A DNA stretch of 64,000 nucleotides from the NCBI RefSeq assembly GCF_004342005.1, contig NZ_SMBX01000011.1, positions 31,483 through 95,482 of the forward strand, in the 5' to 3' direction. Position numbers and translations under genes: made by a program. Positions 26,619 through 35,043 of the stretch are shown piece by piece. Below the pieces are notes generated by a model that saw only the letters and a program-made list of their open reading frames with translations, was not told the origin of the DNA and did no database searches. Source of the DNA: Paracandidimonas soli. Lineage in GTDB: Bacteria > Pseudomonadota > Gammaproteobacteria > Burkholderiales > Burkholderiaceae_B. The number at the start of each line of letters is the position of its first letter. The first letter of the stretch is position 1.

Positions 26619-27602
26619 TTAGTTGACTTGCAGATTGCGCTTCTTGATGACCTGGCCGAATTTCTCGCGGTCGCGCGCCATCATGTCGGCCAGCCCCTGG
26701 GGCGTGGAAGGCATGGCTCCCGCGCCTTGCGCCGTCAGGGTTTCCTTGACCTCTGGGATTTCCGTTACCTGGCGGATCAGGTCTCCGAGACGCTCCACCA
26801 CCGGCTGCGGCGTTCCCTTGGGCGCAAGCACCGCTGTCCACGAACCGACTTCGGCATCCACGCCCTGCTCTTTCAGCGTGGGCACATTGGGCAGCGAGCT
26901 GGATCGCGAGCTGCCCGTGACGGCCAGCGCCTTGAGCTGCCCCGCGTTGATGAAGGACACCGATTCAAGCACCGAGGCGATCAGCATGTCCACGTGGCCG
27001 GCCACCAGGTCCGTCATGGCCGGACCGCCCCCCTTGTACGGCACGTGCAGCAGCTCCGTGCCCGACGCTTCCTGGAAGATCTCGCCCGACAGGTGCGGCC
27101 CGCCGCCCGTGCCGGAGCTGGCGAACGTATGCTTGCCCGGTTCCTTCTTGGCCAGGTCGATCAGGTCCTGCAGGGTATCCACCTGCAGTTTGGGGCTGGT
27201 CACCAGGATGAACGGCAGGTCGGAGAATGTGGAGACAGGCTCGAACGCTTCGGCGGGATCGTTCTGCAGCTTATAGAGCAAAGGGTTGATGGACAGCAGG
27301 CCGGAGTTGCCGAACAATAGGGTGTAGCCATCCGCAGGCGCCCTGGCCACGGCGTCCGCTGCGATCTGTCCCGCGGCGCCCGGGCGGTTGTCCACCACGA
27401 AGGTCTGCCCCGTCAGCTGGCCCAGGTGCGTGGCAAGCAGGCGTGCGGAAATATCGGTGCCGCCCCCGGGGGAGAACGGCACAATGACGGTCACGGGCTT
27501 GGACGGATAGGATGCGGCATCCTCCGCCGCCAGGGCCGTGCCGGAAAACGCAGCGCACACCGACAGGGCAACGCCATAACGCAACAGATTGGGAAAGCGC
27601 AT
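26619..27602 (-). CDS. Bug-family periplasmic substrate-binding protein (TTT receptor)
   Basis: 327 residues, signal peptide ending near GTALAAEDA. Core: VIVPFSPGGGTDISAR, PADGYTLLFGNSG and LLHVPYKGGGPA. It lies between kdgD and a divergent LysR gene. The upstream gap has several ATGTC cores (27723 and neighbours). A sugar-acid ligand such as glucarate or galactarate is a reasonable guess from position. Confidence 0.94.
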   Translation of the reverse strand: MRFPNLLRYGVALSVCAAFSGTALAAEDAASYPSKPVTVIVPFSPGGGTDISARLLATHLGQLTGQTFVVDNRPGAAGQIAADAVARAPADGYTLLFGNSGLLSINPLLYKLQNDPAEAFEPVSTFSDLPFILVTSPKLQVDTLQDLIDLAKKEPGKHTFASSGTGGGPHLSGEIFQEASGTELLHVPYKGGGPAMTDLVAGHVDMLIASVLESVSFINAGQLKALAVTGSSRSSSLPNVPTLKEQGVDAEVGSWTAVLAPKGTPQPVVERLGDLIRQVTEIPEVKETLTAQGAGAMPSTPQGLADMMARDREKFGQVIKKRNLQVN

Positions 27603-27722
27603 GATTGACTACCTCCTTCGTTCTCATACTTTTTGTTCCGGTGGCGTCTTCCACCGGAGCTTTATGGATAATGCACTGAACGGCACACTTCCGCCAGCGC
27701 CTGCTCTCAGGCTGACATACTA

Positions 27723-27735
27723 ATATACGACATAT
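27723..27735. promoter_or_regulatory. Inverted repeat ATAT-ACGAC-ATAT in a cluster of ATGTC cores
   Basis: The reverse strand reads ATAT-GTCGT-ATAT, the same core as TGAT-GTCGT-ATCA before kdgD. Further ATGTC or GACAT words lie within 40 bp on both sides. The site is about 120 bp before the Bug start and 95 bp before the LysR start. Confidence 0.42.
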
Positions 27736-27830
27736 CAGTCATCACATGACATTGTGGATGACACAAGCCTCAACCATCGCTTGAATACACAAATAACATC
27801 GTTTGATTCAAGACTTGCATCGATAAGCCT

Positions 27831-28724
27831 ATGGAAATCCGCCAACTGGAATGCTTTATCGCCGCCGCCGAAGAGCTGCATTTCGGCCGTGCCGCCAAAC
27901 GGCTGCACATGACGCAGCCGCCGCTGAGCCGGCAGATCCAGCGCCTGGAGGACAGTCTGGGCACCGCCCTGTTCGACCGCAGCAGCCGGCATGTGCAGCT
28001 GACCGTTTCAGGAAGGGCTTTTCTGCGCGAGGCGCGCCATCTGCTGGAAGCCTTCAAGCGCGCCAAGGAGTCCGCCCGCCAGGCCTCGCAGGGAGAAACG
28101 GGACACCTGGCGCTGGGCTTTACCGCCGTGGCAGCCTACCGTCTGGTGCCGGACCTGCTCAAGCGCATGCAGGCATTGTTGCCCCACATCAAGGTGCATC
28201 TGCATGAAATGGTGACCACCGACCTGGGCAAGGCCCTGACGGCGAACGATCTCGATCTGGTCATCGCCCGCGACATTCCCCAGGAACCCGACCTGGTATC
28301 GTCGCCGCTGACACGCGAACCCATGGTGCTCGCCATGCCGGACGGCTCCGCCCTGGCACGCCACAGCTGTGTTCCGCTATCGGCCCTGCACCGCCAGGCA
28401 TTCATCCAGTATCACCCGAAAGGCGGGAGGTATTTTCACAACCGCATCGTCGGCCTGTTCAACATCGTGGGCATACAGCCCAACATTGTGCAGCTGGCCA
28501 GCCAGACCCACACCCTGCTGTTCATGATCCGGGCCGGCATAGGCATCGGCATCGTGCCGAGCTCGGCGCAGGAACTGCACCTGCCCGGCGTCGCGTTCCG
28601 GCCACTGGCGCCCCCCAATATTTTCGCGGAATTCCATCTGGGCTGGCATGAGAATCACGCGAACCCGGCGCTCTCCGCCTTCCTGGACAAGATCATCGTC
28701 CCGGACCAGATGGATGCGCCATGA
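27831..28724 (+). CDS. LysR-family transcriptional regulator
   Basis: 297 residues. MEIRQLECFIAAAEELHFGR opens the DNA-binding domain, with MTQPPLSRQIQRLE as recognition helix; the effector domain ends with a typical AGIGIGIVP stretch. It is divergent from the Bug gene at 26619, the usual place for a LysR controlling its neighbour. The gene at 2-886 is its closest relative here. The effector is unknown. Confidence 0.93.
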   Translation: MEIRQLECFIAAAEELHFGRAAKRLHMTQPPLSRQIQRLEDSLGTALFDRSSRHVQLTVSGRAFLREARHLLEAFKRAKESARQASQGETGHLALGFTAVAAYRLVPDLLKRMQALLPHIKVHLHEMVTTDLGKALTANDLDLVIARDIPQEPDLVSSPLTREPMVLAMPDGSALARHSCVPLSALHRQAFIQYHPKGGRYFHNRIVGLFNIVGIQPNIVQLASQTHTLLFMIRAGIGIGIVPSSAQELHLPGVAFRPLAPPNIFAEFHLGWHENHANPALSAFLDKIIVPDQMDAP

Positions 28725-28786
28725 AAACACGCCACGCGGCGCCTTCGGCTTGCGGCACCGCTCCGCTTCCCTGCGGCAGAAAACGA

Positions 28787-28830
28787 CATGCCCGCCGTGA
28801 ACGGCGGTAACGCCGTCCATGGCGGGCATG
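28787..28830. terminator. Two-part hairpin between convergent genes
   Basis: CATGCCCGCC (28787-28796) pairs with GGCGGGCATG (28821-28830), and ACGGCG/CGCCGT pair inside. It separates the LysR stop at 28724 from the RraA-family stop at 28897. A 15-nt match to the 12241 repeat lies just before it at 28739-28753. Confidence 0.6.
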
Positions 28831-28896
28831 GCCTGTATCCGCTCCGGACGGCATGCAGGCCGCCGGATGCGGGAAGATTTGCGCTTCAGGCTGCGA

Positions 28897-29619
28897 TCAG
28901 CGGCCCTTGGCGGCGCGCCATGCCTTGAAATCGTCCAGCGTCTTGGGATCCGTCGCCGGATACAGGCCGCGGATCGAGCGGCCCTTGGCCACTTCTTCGG
29001 CCACGAAGTCTTCGAACGCCGTCATCTCGAAAGCCTCGTCGGCGATTTCCGCCGCCAGATGCGCGGGAATAACGACGACGCCGTCGCAATCGCCCACGAT
29101 GATGTCGCCCGGGAACACCGGCGCATCGCCGCAACTGATGGGCTCATTGATGCCGATAGCCTGGTGCAGCGTCAGGTTGGTCGGCGCCGAGGGGCGCTGG
29201 TGGAAGGCGGGCATGTCCATGCGGGCGATGTCGCCGGCATCGCGGAAACCGCCGTCCGACACCACGCCCGCCACGCCGCGCGCTTGCAGGCGGCCGATCA
29301 GGATGGAGCCGGCCGACGCGGCCCTGGGGTTCTTGCGGCTGTCCATGACCAGCACGGCGCCGGGAGGGCAGGTTTCCACGGCCTTGCGCTGCGGATGCTC
29401 GGGATCGCGGAACACCTGGAGCTCGTTCAGGTCTTCGCGGGCGGGGATGTAGCGCAGCGTGAATGCCGGGCCCACCATGCTGCGCGACTTCGGCGCGCCG
29501 ACAGGCAGGACGTCCTGGATGTACTGGCTGCGCATGCCGCGCTTGTACAGGCAGGTGCTGATGGTGGCGGTGCTGACGCCTTTCAGTTTTTCAATAACAG
29601 CAGCCGAAACTTCAGCCAT
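28897..29619 (-). CDS. RraA-family protein (HMG/oxaloacetate aldolase-like)
   Basis: 240 residues from the ATG at 29619, which has GGAG upstream; a longer frame runs to 29664. The RraA/DlpA fold is recognised by GRLQARGVAGVVSDGGFRDAGDI (substrate Arg and metal-binding Asp in the GGFRD segment) and GDIIVGDCDGVVVIP. Members include 4-hydroxy-4-methyl-2-oxoglutarate aldolase/oxaloacetate decarboxylase and the RNase E regulator RraA. The catabolic setting and the extra C-terminal helix favour an aldolase or decarboxylase over an RNase regulator. Confidence 0.88.
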   Translation of the reverse strand: MAEVSAAVIEKLKGVSTATISTCLYKRGMRSQYIQDVLPVGAPKSRSMVGPAFTLRYIPAREDLNELQVFRDPEHPQRKAVETCPPGAVLVMDSRKNPRAASAGSILIGRLQARGVAGVVSDGGFRDAGDIARMDMPAFHQRPSAPTNLTLHQAIGINEPISCGDAPVFPGDIIVGDCDGVVVIPAHLAAEIADEAFEMTAFEDFVAEEVAKGRSIRGLYPATDPKTLDDFKAWRAAKGR

Positions 29620-29705
29620 GGCGATTCTCCATTCCAATAAGTAGGAGGATGCTGCGGCGGACACCGGAATCCGGTCGTCGTCCTCACACCCAAGTTAGCA
29701 TTATT

Positions 29706-29739
29706 TATGACATCTGATCTGCTATATATGTCATATTAA
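29706..29739. promoter_or_regulatory. Two ATGTC-core sites upstream of the RraA-family gene
   Basis: TTATGACATCTG (29706-29717) and ATAT-GTCAT-ATTA (29727-29739) lie about 90-120 bp before the RraA start. They match the core of the kdgD and Bug-27602 sites. Confidence 0.42.
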
Positions 29740-29850
29740 TTTACCACTTTAGACCATGTCAACGACTAATTCGTCCAACGAAGAAGATTGCGCGGCGAAG
29801 CGGCCTGCGCGCCACATCGTTCTTTCGGAATGGATACGGGCGAAGCGGCC

Positions 29851-30579
29851 CTATTGATCCAGTTGCCGGTCGAGCAGGCGGTTGCGCGCCTGATCCAGGT
29901 GGAAAGCCATGGCGATCCCGGCGCTCTCCGGGTCGGACAGGCGGATGGCGCGCAGGATGCGCTGGTGCTCGTCCAGCACTTGCCGCTGCCGCTGCTGCGT
30001 GCCGGAACGCGTCAGCGCCAGCGTGACATCAATGCCGGCCTTCAATTGCTGCGACAGCCCCTCCAGCGTTTCCAGCAGCAGGGTATTGCCGGACGCCGCC
30101 GCGATCGCATGATGGAAAGCGAGATCTTCGTGGGTGGAAACCTCCTCCCGCTCCATGGCGCCGCGCATGCGCGCATCGGCCTCTTCCATCAACCGCAGTT
30201 GCTCCACGCTGCGATGCCGGGCGGCCAGCCTGGCGGCCAGCGGTTCCAGCACGAGTCGCAATTCGAACCCCTGCAGCACCCGGCTGAGCTTGGCGGTATC
30301 GATATGCCTGCCCAGATCGCTGGACGGCATGCGCTGGACATAGGTGCCAGAGCCCTGGCGCGACACGACGATTCCGTCCTGCTGCAAACGCTGCAGTGCT
30401 GCCCGCACGACGGGCCGCGACACCTCCAGCCGGCTTGCCAGGGCAGTCTCGGCAGGCAGGCGCTCGCCCACCTCGTAGCGCCCCGCCATCAATTCATCCA
30501 GCAGGTGCTGGTAAGTCGCATCCGAGAGCCGTTGCCGCTCGATAGGCCTCATGGCATTCATCCAGGCAGAAAACTTCAT
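29851..30579 (-). CDS. GntR-family regulator, FCD (FadR) type
   Basis: 242 residues. Winged helix with LSDATYQHLLDELMAGRYEVG and EVSRPVVRAALQRLQQDGIV; FCD domain with EDLAFHHAIAAASGNTL and a late DEHQRILRAI segment. It resembles the GntR at 18523 in layout (TRSGTQQRQRQ versus TRTGTQQRSIM). It is divergent from the enolase-superfamily/TRAP operon at 30823 and is its likely regulator. A nearer ATG could shorten it by 6-9 residues. Confidence 0.92.
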   Translation of the reverse strand: MKFSAWMNAMRPIERQRLSDATYQHLLDELMAGRYEVGERLPAETALASRLEVSRPVVRAALQRLQQDGIVVSRQGSGTYVQRMPSSDLGRHIDTAKLSRVLQGFELRLVLEPLAARLAARHRSVEQLRLMEEADARMRGAMEREEVSTHEDLAFHHAIAAASGNTLLLETLEGLSQQLKAGIDVTLALTRSGTQQRQRQVLDEHQRILRAIRLSDPESAGIAMAFHLDQARNRLLDRQLDQ

Positions 30580-30822
30580 GATAGCAAAAGTTGTCTACCG
30601 AATTAACCAATTTCAGCCGCCGTTGCTCCAGGAAGCGCAATAGGTCCGCACCTCGCTTGGAAACGCGCCAATCCTTGGCAAATTATCAGGGAAGACCCTT
30701 AGCCCTATCGGTTGTAGGTCATCGTATGAGAAGGCTAGAATTTTCAAACTGTCCGATTACTCACATTTTTCAGCATTCGGTGGATACACATCCGCAAAGC
30801 CGGCAAGAAGCAAGGGAACATA

Positions 30823-31947
30823 GTGACCATCCAGTCCATCCATCTGCATCGCATCTGTGTGCCATATGGCACATCGCGCCGTAAACAGCTCGAGCAACAC
30901 GACCCCTACAACATGGCGACGGCCAAGGATGAAGGCATGGAAAGCCTTCTGGTCTGCATCACCACGGCCGACGGCCTGACGGGCTGGGGCGAAGCCTTCG
31001 GACACAAATGCAACCCATCGACCTGGGCAGCGCTTGCCGAAGTCATCGGTCCCTATCTGCTGGGGCGCCCGTCGCAGGATCCTGCCGCCCTTCAGGAACA
31101 GGTACTCAGGACTTTCCACGGCTTCGGGCAAACCGGTCCGATACTGTACGCCCTGTCGGGCATCGATATCGCTCTCTGGGACATTGCCGCGCAACGCGCT
31201 GGCAAACCACTGCACGCGCTGCTGGGAAGCAATCGATCAACCGTCGATACCTATCCCAGCCTACCCTGCTACGGCGATCCGGAAGAAATCGCCAGCCAGA
31301 TCCAGCGTGTGCTGGCCCTGGGTTATCGGCGCATCAAGCTGCACGAAACCGCTTTGCCCGTCATGGATGCGGCCCTGGACGCCATGCCGCAGGGCACGGA
31401 ACTGATGGTCGACGTCAACTGCCCCTGGAGCCGGGAAGAGGCGGCAACTGTCGCACGACATCTGAAAGCGCGCGGCATGGGCTGGCTGGAAGAACCCATC
31501 TGGCCGCCGGACGACCTGCCCGGTCTGGCCGCTCTGCGCAAGGAAACCGGCATGACGATCTCTGCCGGAGAAAACGCCAGCGGTGTCCAGGGTCTGTTGC
31601 AACATTTCGCGCTGAACGCCATCGACGTTGCCCAGCCCAGCGTAGCCAAGATCGGCGGCGTCACCGGCATGCTGCAGGTAGTCGCAGCAGCGCGCCAGCA
31701 CGGCGTGCGTGTCGTGCCGCATTGTTTTTATTATGGTCCCGGCCTGCTGGCCACTGCGCATCTGGTCGCCTGTCTCCCACAAGAGACTCCACTGGAGATT
31801 CCTTTCCTGGCCTTCCAGGAAAAAGCCCACGCCTGGCTCAACTACCAGCCAAGCATGGCATTGCCCGCGCAGCCCGGCCTGGGATTCCGGCCCGATGCCG
31901 ATGTCATGGCCCGCCACGAGCTCTGCAACCTGGCACTGAACGCCTGA
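30823..31947 (+). CDS. Mandelate racemase/muconate lactonizing-type enolase superfamily enzyme
   Basis: 374 residues, GTG start at 30823 with AAGGGA upstream. An N-terminal capping domain precedes the barrel. The acid/base pair is Lys172-x-His174 (IKLHE); metal ligands are Asp197 (VDVN), Glu223 (LEEP) and Glu250 (AGEN); Lys276 and His300 complete the site. Enzymes with these residues abstract the proton next to a carboxylate, usually as acid-sugar dehydratases or racemases. It heads an operon with a TRAP transporter, so its substrate is likely the imported sugar acid. KxH instead of KxK is worth noting. Confidence 0.88.
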   Translation: MTIQSIHLHRICVPYGTSRRKQLEQHDPYNMATAKDEGMESLLVCITTADGLTGWGEAFGHKCNPSTWAALAEVIGPYLLGRPSQDPAALQEQVLRTFHGFGQTGPILYALSGIDIALWDIAAQRAGKPLHALLGSNRSTVDTYPSLPCYGDPEEIASQIQRVLALGYRRIKLHETALPVMDAALDAMPQGTELMVDVNCPWSREEAATVARHLKARGMGWLEEPIWPPDDLPGLAALRKETGMTISAGENASGVQGLLQHFALNAIDVAQPSVAKIGGVTGMLQVVAAARQHGVRVVPHCFYYGPGLLATAHLVACLPQETPLEIPFLAFQEKAHAWLNYQPSMALPAQPGLGFRPDADVMARHELCNLALNA

Positions 31948-32062
31948 TACTGCTATTTCCGATCCGGCGCGATACCGGCAATCACCGCGGCCATGTCCAC
32001 TACACCCGTCCGTTGGACATGCTTCGATCAGCCCACCCGTCAATAAATATGGAGACAAACCC

Positions 32063-33061
32063 ATGACTACAGCATTTCGCACACTGACCGCATCCTTCCT
32101 GACTGCCGCCGGCATCGCCCTGGCCGCCCCCGCCGCCACGGCGGCCACCACAATCAAGATCGCCAACTTTTTCCCCGATGCGCACCCCGTCAATGTCGCG
32201 CTGCGCGAAGTCTTCAAGCCTGCCGTCGAAGAACAGTCCAAGGGCGAGCTGCGCGTGCGCATCTATGCCAACGGCGCCCTGGGCGGAGACGAGCGTCTGT
32301 ACAACTCGGTTCGCGGCGGTACGCTGGAAATCGCCATTATCGGCACCATTATGGAAAAAGAAGTGGACTATGTCGGCATCGCCCAGCAGCCATTTCTCTT
32401 TACCAACTATGACCACGCCCGCAACGTCTTGCGGGGCCCCATCGGAGACAGCCTGGTCGCCGACTTCAAGGACAAGCTCGGCCTCGAGTTCCTGGGCTGG
32501 GGCGTTCAAGGCTTTCGCGTCATCGCCAGCAGCAAACCCATCAAGCAGTTCTCCGATTTCCAGGGGCTGCGCCTGCGCTTCCCCGGCATAGAAAACATGG
32601 TGGCCATCGGACAGGCCCTGGGAGCGAACGTCACTCCGCTGCCCATCAATGAAGTCTTCGGCGCCCTGGAACAACGCGTGGTCGACGGCGTGGAAAATCC
32701 CTACCCGAACCTCTATACCGCCAAATGGTACGAACTCACCAAGTATGTACTGGAATCGAACCATGTCTTCAGTCCCAACCTGTACGTGGCCAATGAGCGC
32801 TTCTGGAACAAGCTCAGCGCCGAGCAACAGGCCGTCGTGCGCAATGCCGTACAGGCATCCACCGCACGCGAATGGGAGTTGCTGATTTCCGAAGAGGCAG
32901 GGGTCAAAGAAACCCTGCAAAAAGAAGGCGTGGAGATCACGGTGCCTTCAGAGGAGTTCCGCGGGCAGCTGCAGCAGGCCGTCCAGGATTCCTATGCCAA
33001 GCTTTACGCGCGCACACCCGGCGCAGAAGCCATCGTCAAGCAGATCAGGGAAGCCAAATAA
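32063..33061 (+). CDS. TRAP transporter solute-binding protein (DctP family)
   Basis: 332 residues; signal peptide ending near PAATAA. The DctP fold shows in GALGGDERLYNSVRGGTLEIAII and FQGLRLRFPGIENM, the latter carrying the conserved Arg (LRLR) that clamps the ligand carboxylate, then NEVFGALEQRVVDGVENPYPN. It delivers the solute to the membrane proteins encoded next. The enolase-family gene before it suggests a sugar acid. Confidence 0.95.
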   Translation: MTTAFRTLTASFLTAAGIALAAPAATAATTIKIANFFPDAHPVNVALREVFKPAVEEQSKGELRVRIYANGALGGDERLYNSVRGGTLEIAIIGTIMEKEVDYVGIAQQPFLFTNYDHARNVLRGPIGDSLVADFKDKLGLEFLGWGVQGFRVIASSKPIKQFSDFQGLRLRFPGIENMVAIGQALGANVTPLPINEVFGALEQRVVDGVENPYPNLYTAKWYELTKYVLESNHVFSPNLYVANERFWNKLSAEQQAVVRNAVQASTAREWELLISEEAGVKETLQKEGVEITVPSEEFRGQLQQAVQDSYAKLYARTPGAEAIVKQIREAK

Positions 33062-33064
33062 GCA

Positions 33065-33580
33065 ATGAACTCGCCTCAACCACAAGAAAAAGGCGCAAGC
33101 GGCAAGCACCGCCTCAACACGGTGCTGGGCATCTGCATGGCCATATGTCTGACGGCAATGGCCGTGCTGGTGTTCGGCAATGTCATCCTGCGCTATCTGT
33201 TCAACTCCGGCATCACTTGGTCGGAAGAAATGTCACGTTACTTTTTCGTGTTCATGATCTTCTTCGGTTCCGCCAGCGCCGCCATTATGGGCAAACATAT
33301 TTCCGTCGACCTGCTCGTGCGACGCCTGGCTCCCGGCAACCGCCGCATCGTCCTGGTCATTGCGAATCTGCTGTCCATTGTCGTGCTGGCCATGCTTGCC
33401 ATCGGCTCATGGGAGCTTGCCGAGATCAACCGTAATTCGCATGGCCCCGTCACCGGCTTTCCGCTCTGGCTGCTGTTTGCCGGATGCCTGGGCATGGCTG
33501 TCTGCATGGCTGTCGTGGCATGCCGTGACCTGCTGCGCGCATTGACCGGCGCATCTTCGGAGCAAGGCGGAAATCCATGA
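33065..33580 (+). CDS. TRAP transporter small permease (DctQ family)
   Basis: 171 residues with four predicted membrane helices (around 20-42, 55-75, 95-117 and 133-155). VILRYLFNSGITWSEEMSRYFFVFMIFFG is the DctQ signature region. The gene starts 3 nt after the DctP stop and overlaps the next by ATGA. Confidence 0.93.
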   Translation: MNSPQPQEKGASGKHRLNTVLGICMAICLTAMAVLVFGNVILRYLFNSGITWSEEMSRYFFVFMIFFGSASAAIMGKHISVDLLVRRLAPGNRRIVLVIANLLSIVVLAMLAIGSWELAEINRNSHGPVTGFPLWLLFAGCLGMAVCMAVVACRDLLRALTGASSEQGGNP

Positions 33581-34857
33581 CCGAACTCCTCATTTTCGTA
33601 GCTGCGCTACTGGTGCCGATCGCATTCGGTATCTCCATCGCCATTGCCCTCATCATCGCCAGTGTCGCGTTGATGCTCCACCTCGATATGTTCAGCACCC
33701 AGGTCATTGCTGAAAATCTGGTCAGCGGCGCGAACAATTTCTCGCTCATGGCCATTCCGTTCTTCATCCTTGCCGGAGAACTGATGAACGCGGGCGGCAT
33801 CACCCGTCGCATCATCGACCTGGGCCTGGCGCTGGTGGGACACAAACGGGGAGGCATGGGCTATGTTTCCATCATTGCCGCCATCCTGTTCGCATCGCTG
33901 TCCGGCTCGGCCGTGGCCGACACCGTCGCGCTTGGCGCCGTGCTGATTCCGCTCATGATCAAGGCGGGCTACGACCGTAACCGCGCCACTGGCCTGATCG
34001 CCTCGGGCGGCATCATCGCGGGCGTCATTCCTCCCAGCATCCCCCTGATCCTGTTCGGCGTCACCAGCGGCGTCTCCATATCGAAACTGTTTCTGGCGGG
34101 CATCGTCCCAGGCATGCTGATGGGCCTTGCCCTGATCCTTACCTGGTGGATCGTATCGCACAGGGACGAGCAGACTCCTCTGCCCAAGCAAAATACCTCA
34201 GAAGTCCTGCGCGCACTGCGCTCTTCCGTCTGGGCCCTGCTGCTGCCGGTCATCATCGTCGGCGGCCTACGCTTCGGTATCTTCACTCCGACGGAAGCCG
34301 GTGTGGTGGCCGCCTTCTATGCTTTGCTGGTCAGCGTCGTCATCTACCGTGAGTTGACCTTTGCCCAGCTGTTCGAGGTATTCAAATCCTCGGCAAGGCT
34401 GACCAGCGTCATCATGCTACTGGTGGCGGCTTCTTCGATCAGTGCATGGATGATGACCATGGCCGACATTCCCATGATGGTATCCGATATGCTCAGCGGA
34501 TTCGCCGATAGCCCATTGCTGCTGCTCCTGCTGATCAACGCCATCGTACTGATCATCGGAATGACCATGGACCTTGCTCCCGTCATCCTCATCCTGACGC
34601 CTGTTCTGATGCCCGTCATTACAGAGGCAGGTATCGATCCAGTGTATTTCGGCATCATCTTCATCATCAACCTGGGAATCGGCTTGCTGACACCGCCAGT
34701 CGGCACTGTGCTGGCTGCAGCCACCAGCGTGGGCCAGACAACGATGGGAGGAGTCGTGCGCGGCATGTCGCCATTCCTCATCGCGCAATTGCTGCTGCTG
34801 TTCCTGTTGCTGCTGTTCCCGCAAATCGTGCTTGTACCTTTGCACTGGATGAGCTGA
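33577..34857 (+). CDS. TRAP transporter large permease (DctM family)
   Basis: 426 residues, about twelve membrane helices. The start overlaps the DctQ stop by 4 nt. PFFILAGELMNAGGITRRIIDL, GGIIAGVIPPSIPLILFG and the late NLGIGLLTPPVGTVL are DctM hallmarks. It forms the sodium-coupled channel of the only complete secondary transporter in the window. Confidence 0.95.
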   Translation: MTELLIFVAALLVPIAFGISIAIALIIASVALMLHLDMFSTQVIAENLVSGANNFSLMAIPFFILAGELMNAGGITRRIIDLGLALVGHKRGGMGYVSIIAAILFASLSGSAVADTVALGAVLIPLMIKAGYDRNRATGLIASGGIIAGVIPPSIPLILFGVTSGVSISKLFLAGIVPGMLMGLALILTWWIVSHRDEQTPLPKQNTSEVLRALRSSVWALLLPVIIVGGLRFGIFTPTEAGVVAAFYALLVSVVIYRELTFAQLFEVFKSSARLTSVIMLLVAASSISAWMMTMADIPMMVSDMLSGFADSPLLLLLLINAIVLIIGMTMDLAPVILILTPVLMPVITEAGIDPVYFGIIFIINLGIGLLTPPVGTVLAAATSVGQTTMGGVVRGMSPFLIAQLLLLFLLLLFPQIVLVPLHWMS

Positions 34858-34936
34858 CGGGATGCAGGATCCCCTGCGCCAATCCGATCTGGCTCAGGAG
34901 GCATCACAGATGCTTTACTCTTTACGGCATCCTGGC

Positions 34937-34976
34937 AAAAAATCGGCAACCCCTTTGCAGCGGTTGCCGATTTTTG
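34937..34976. terminator. Bidirectional terminator after the TRAP operon
   Basis: AATCGGCAACC and GGTTGCCGATT form an 11-bp stem flanked by AAAA and TTT, between the DctM stop and the dehydrogenase stop at 35044. Confidence 0.88.
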
Positions 34977-35043
34977 TCTGGGTAGCTTCGTTGTCAGCCC
35001 GTCGTTCAGAGGAACTTCCGGGCTGAACCTTCTGACCGCCGGA

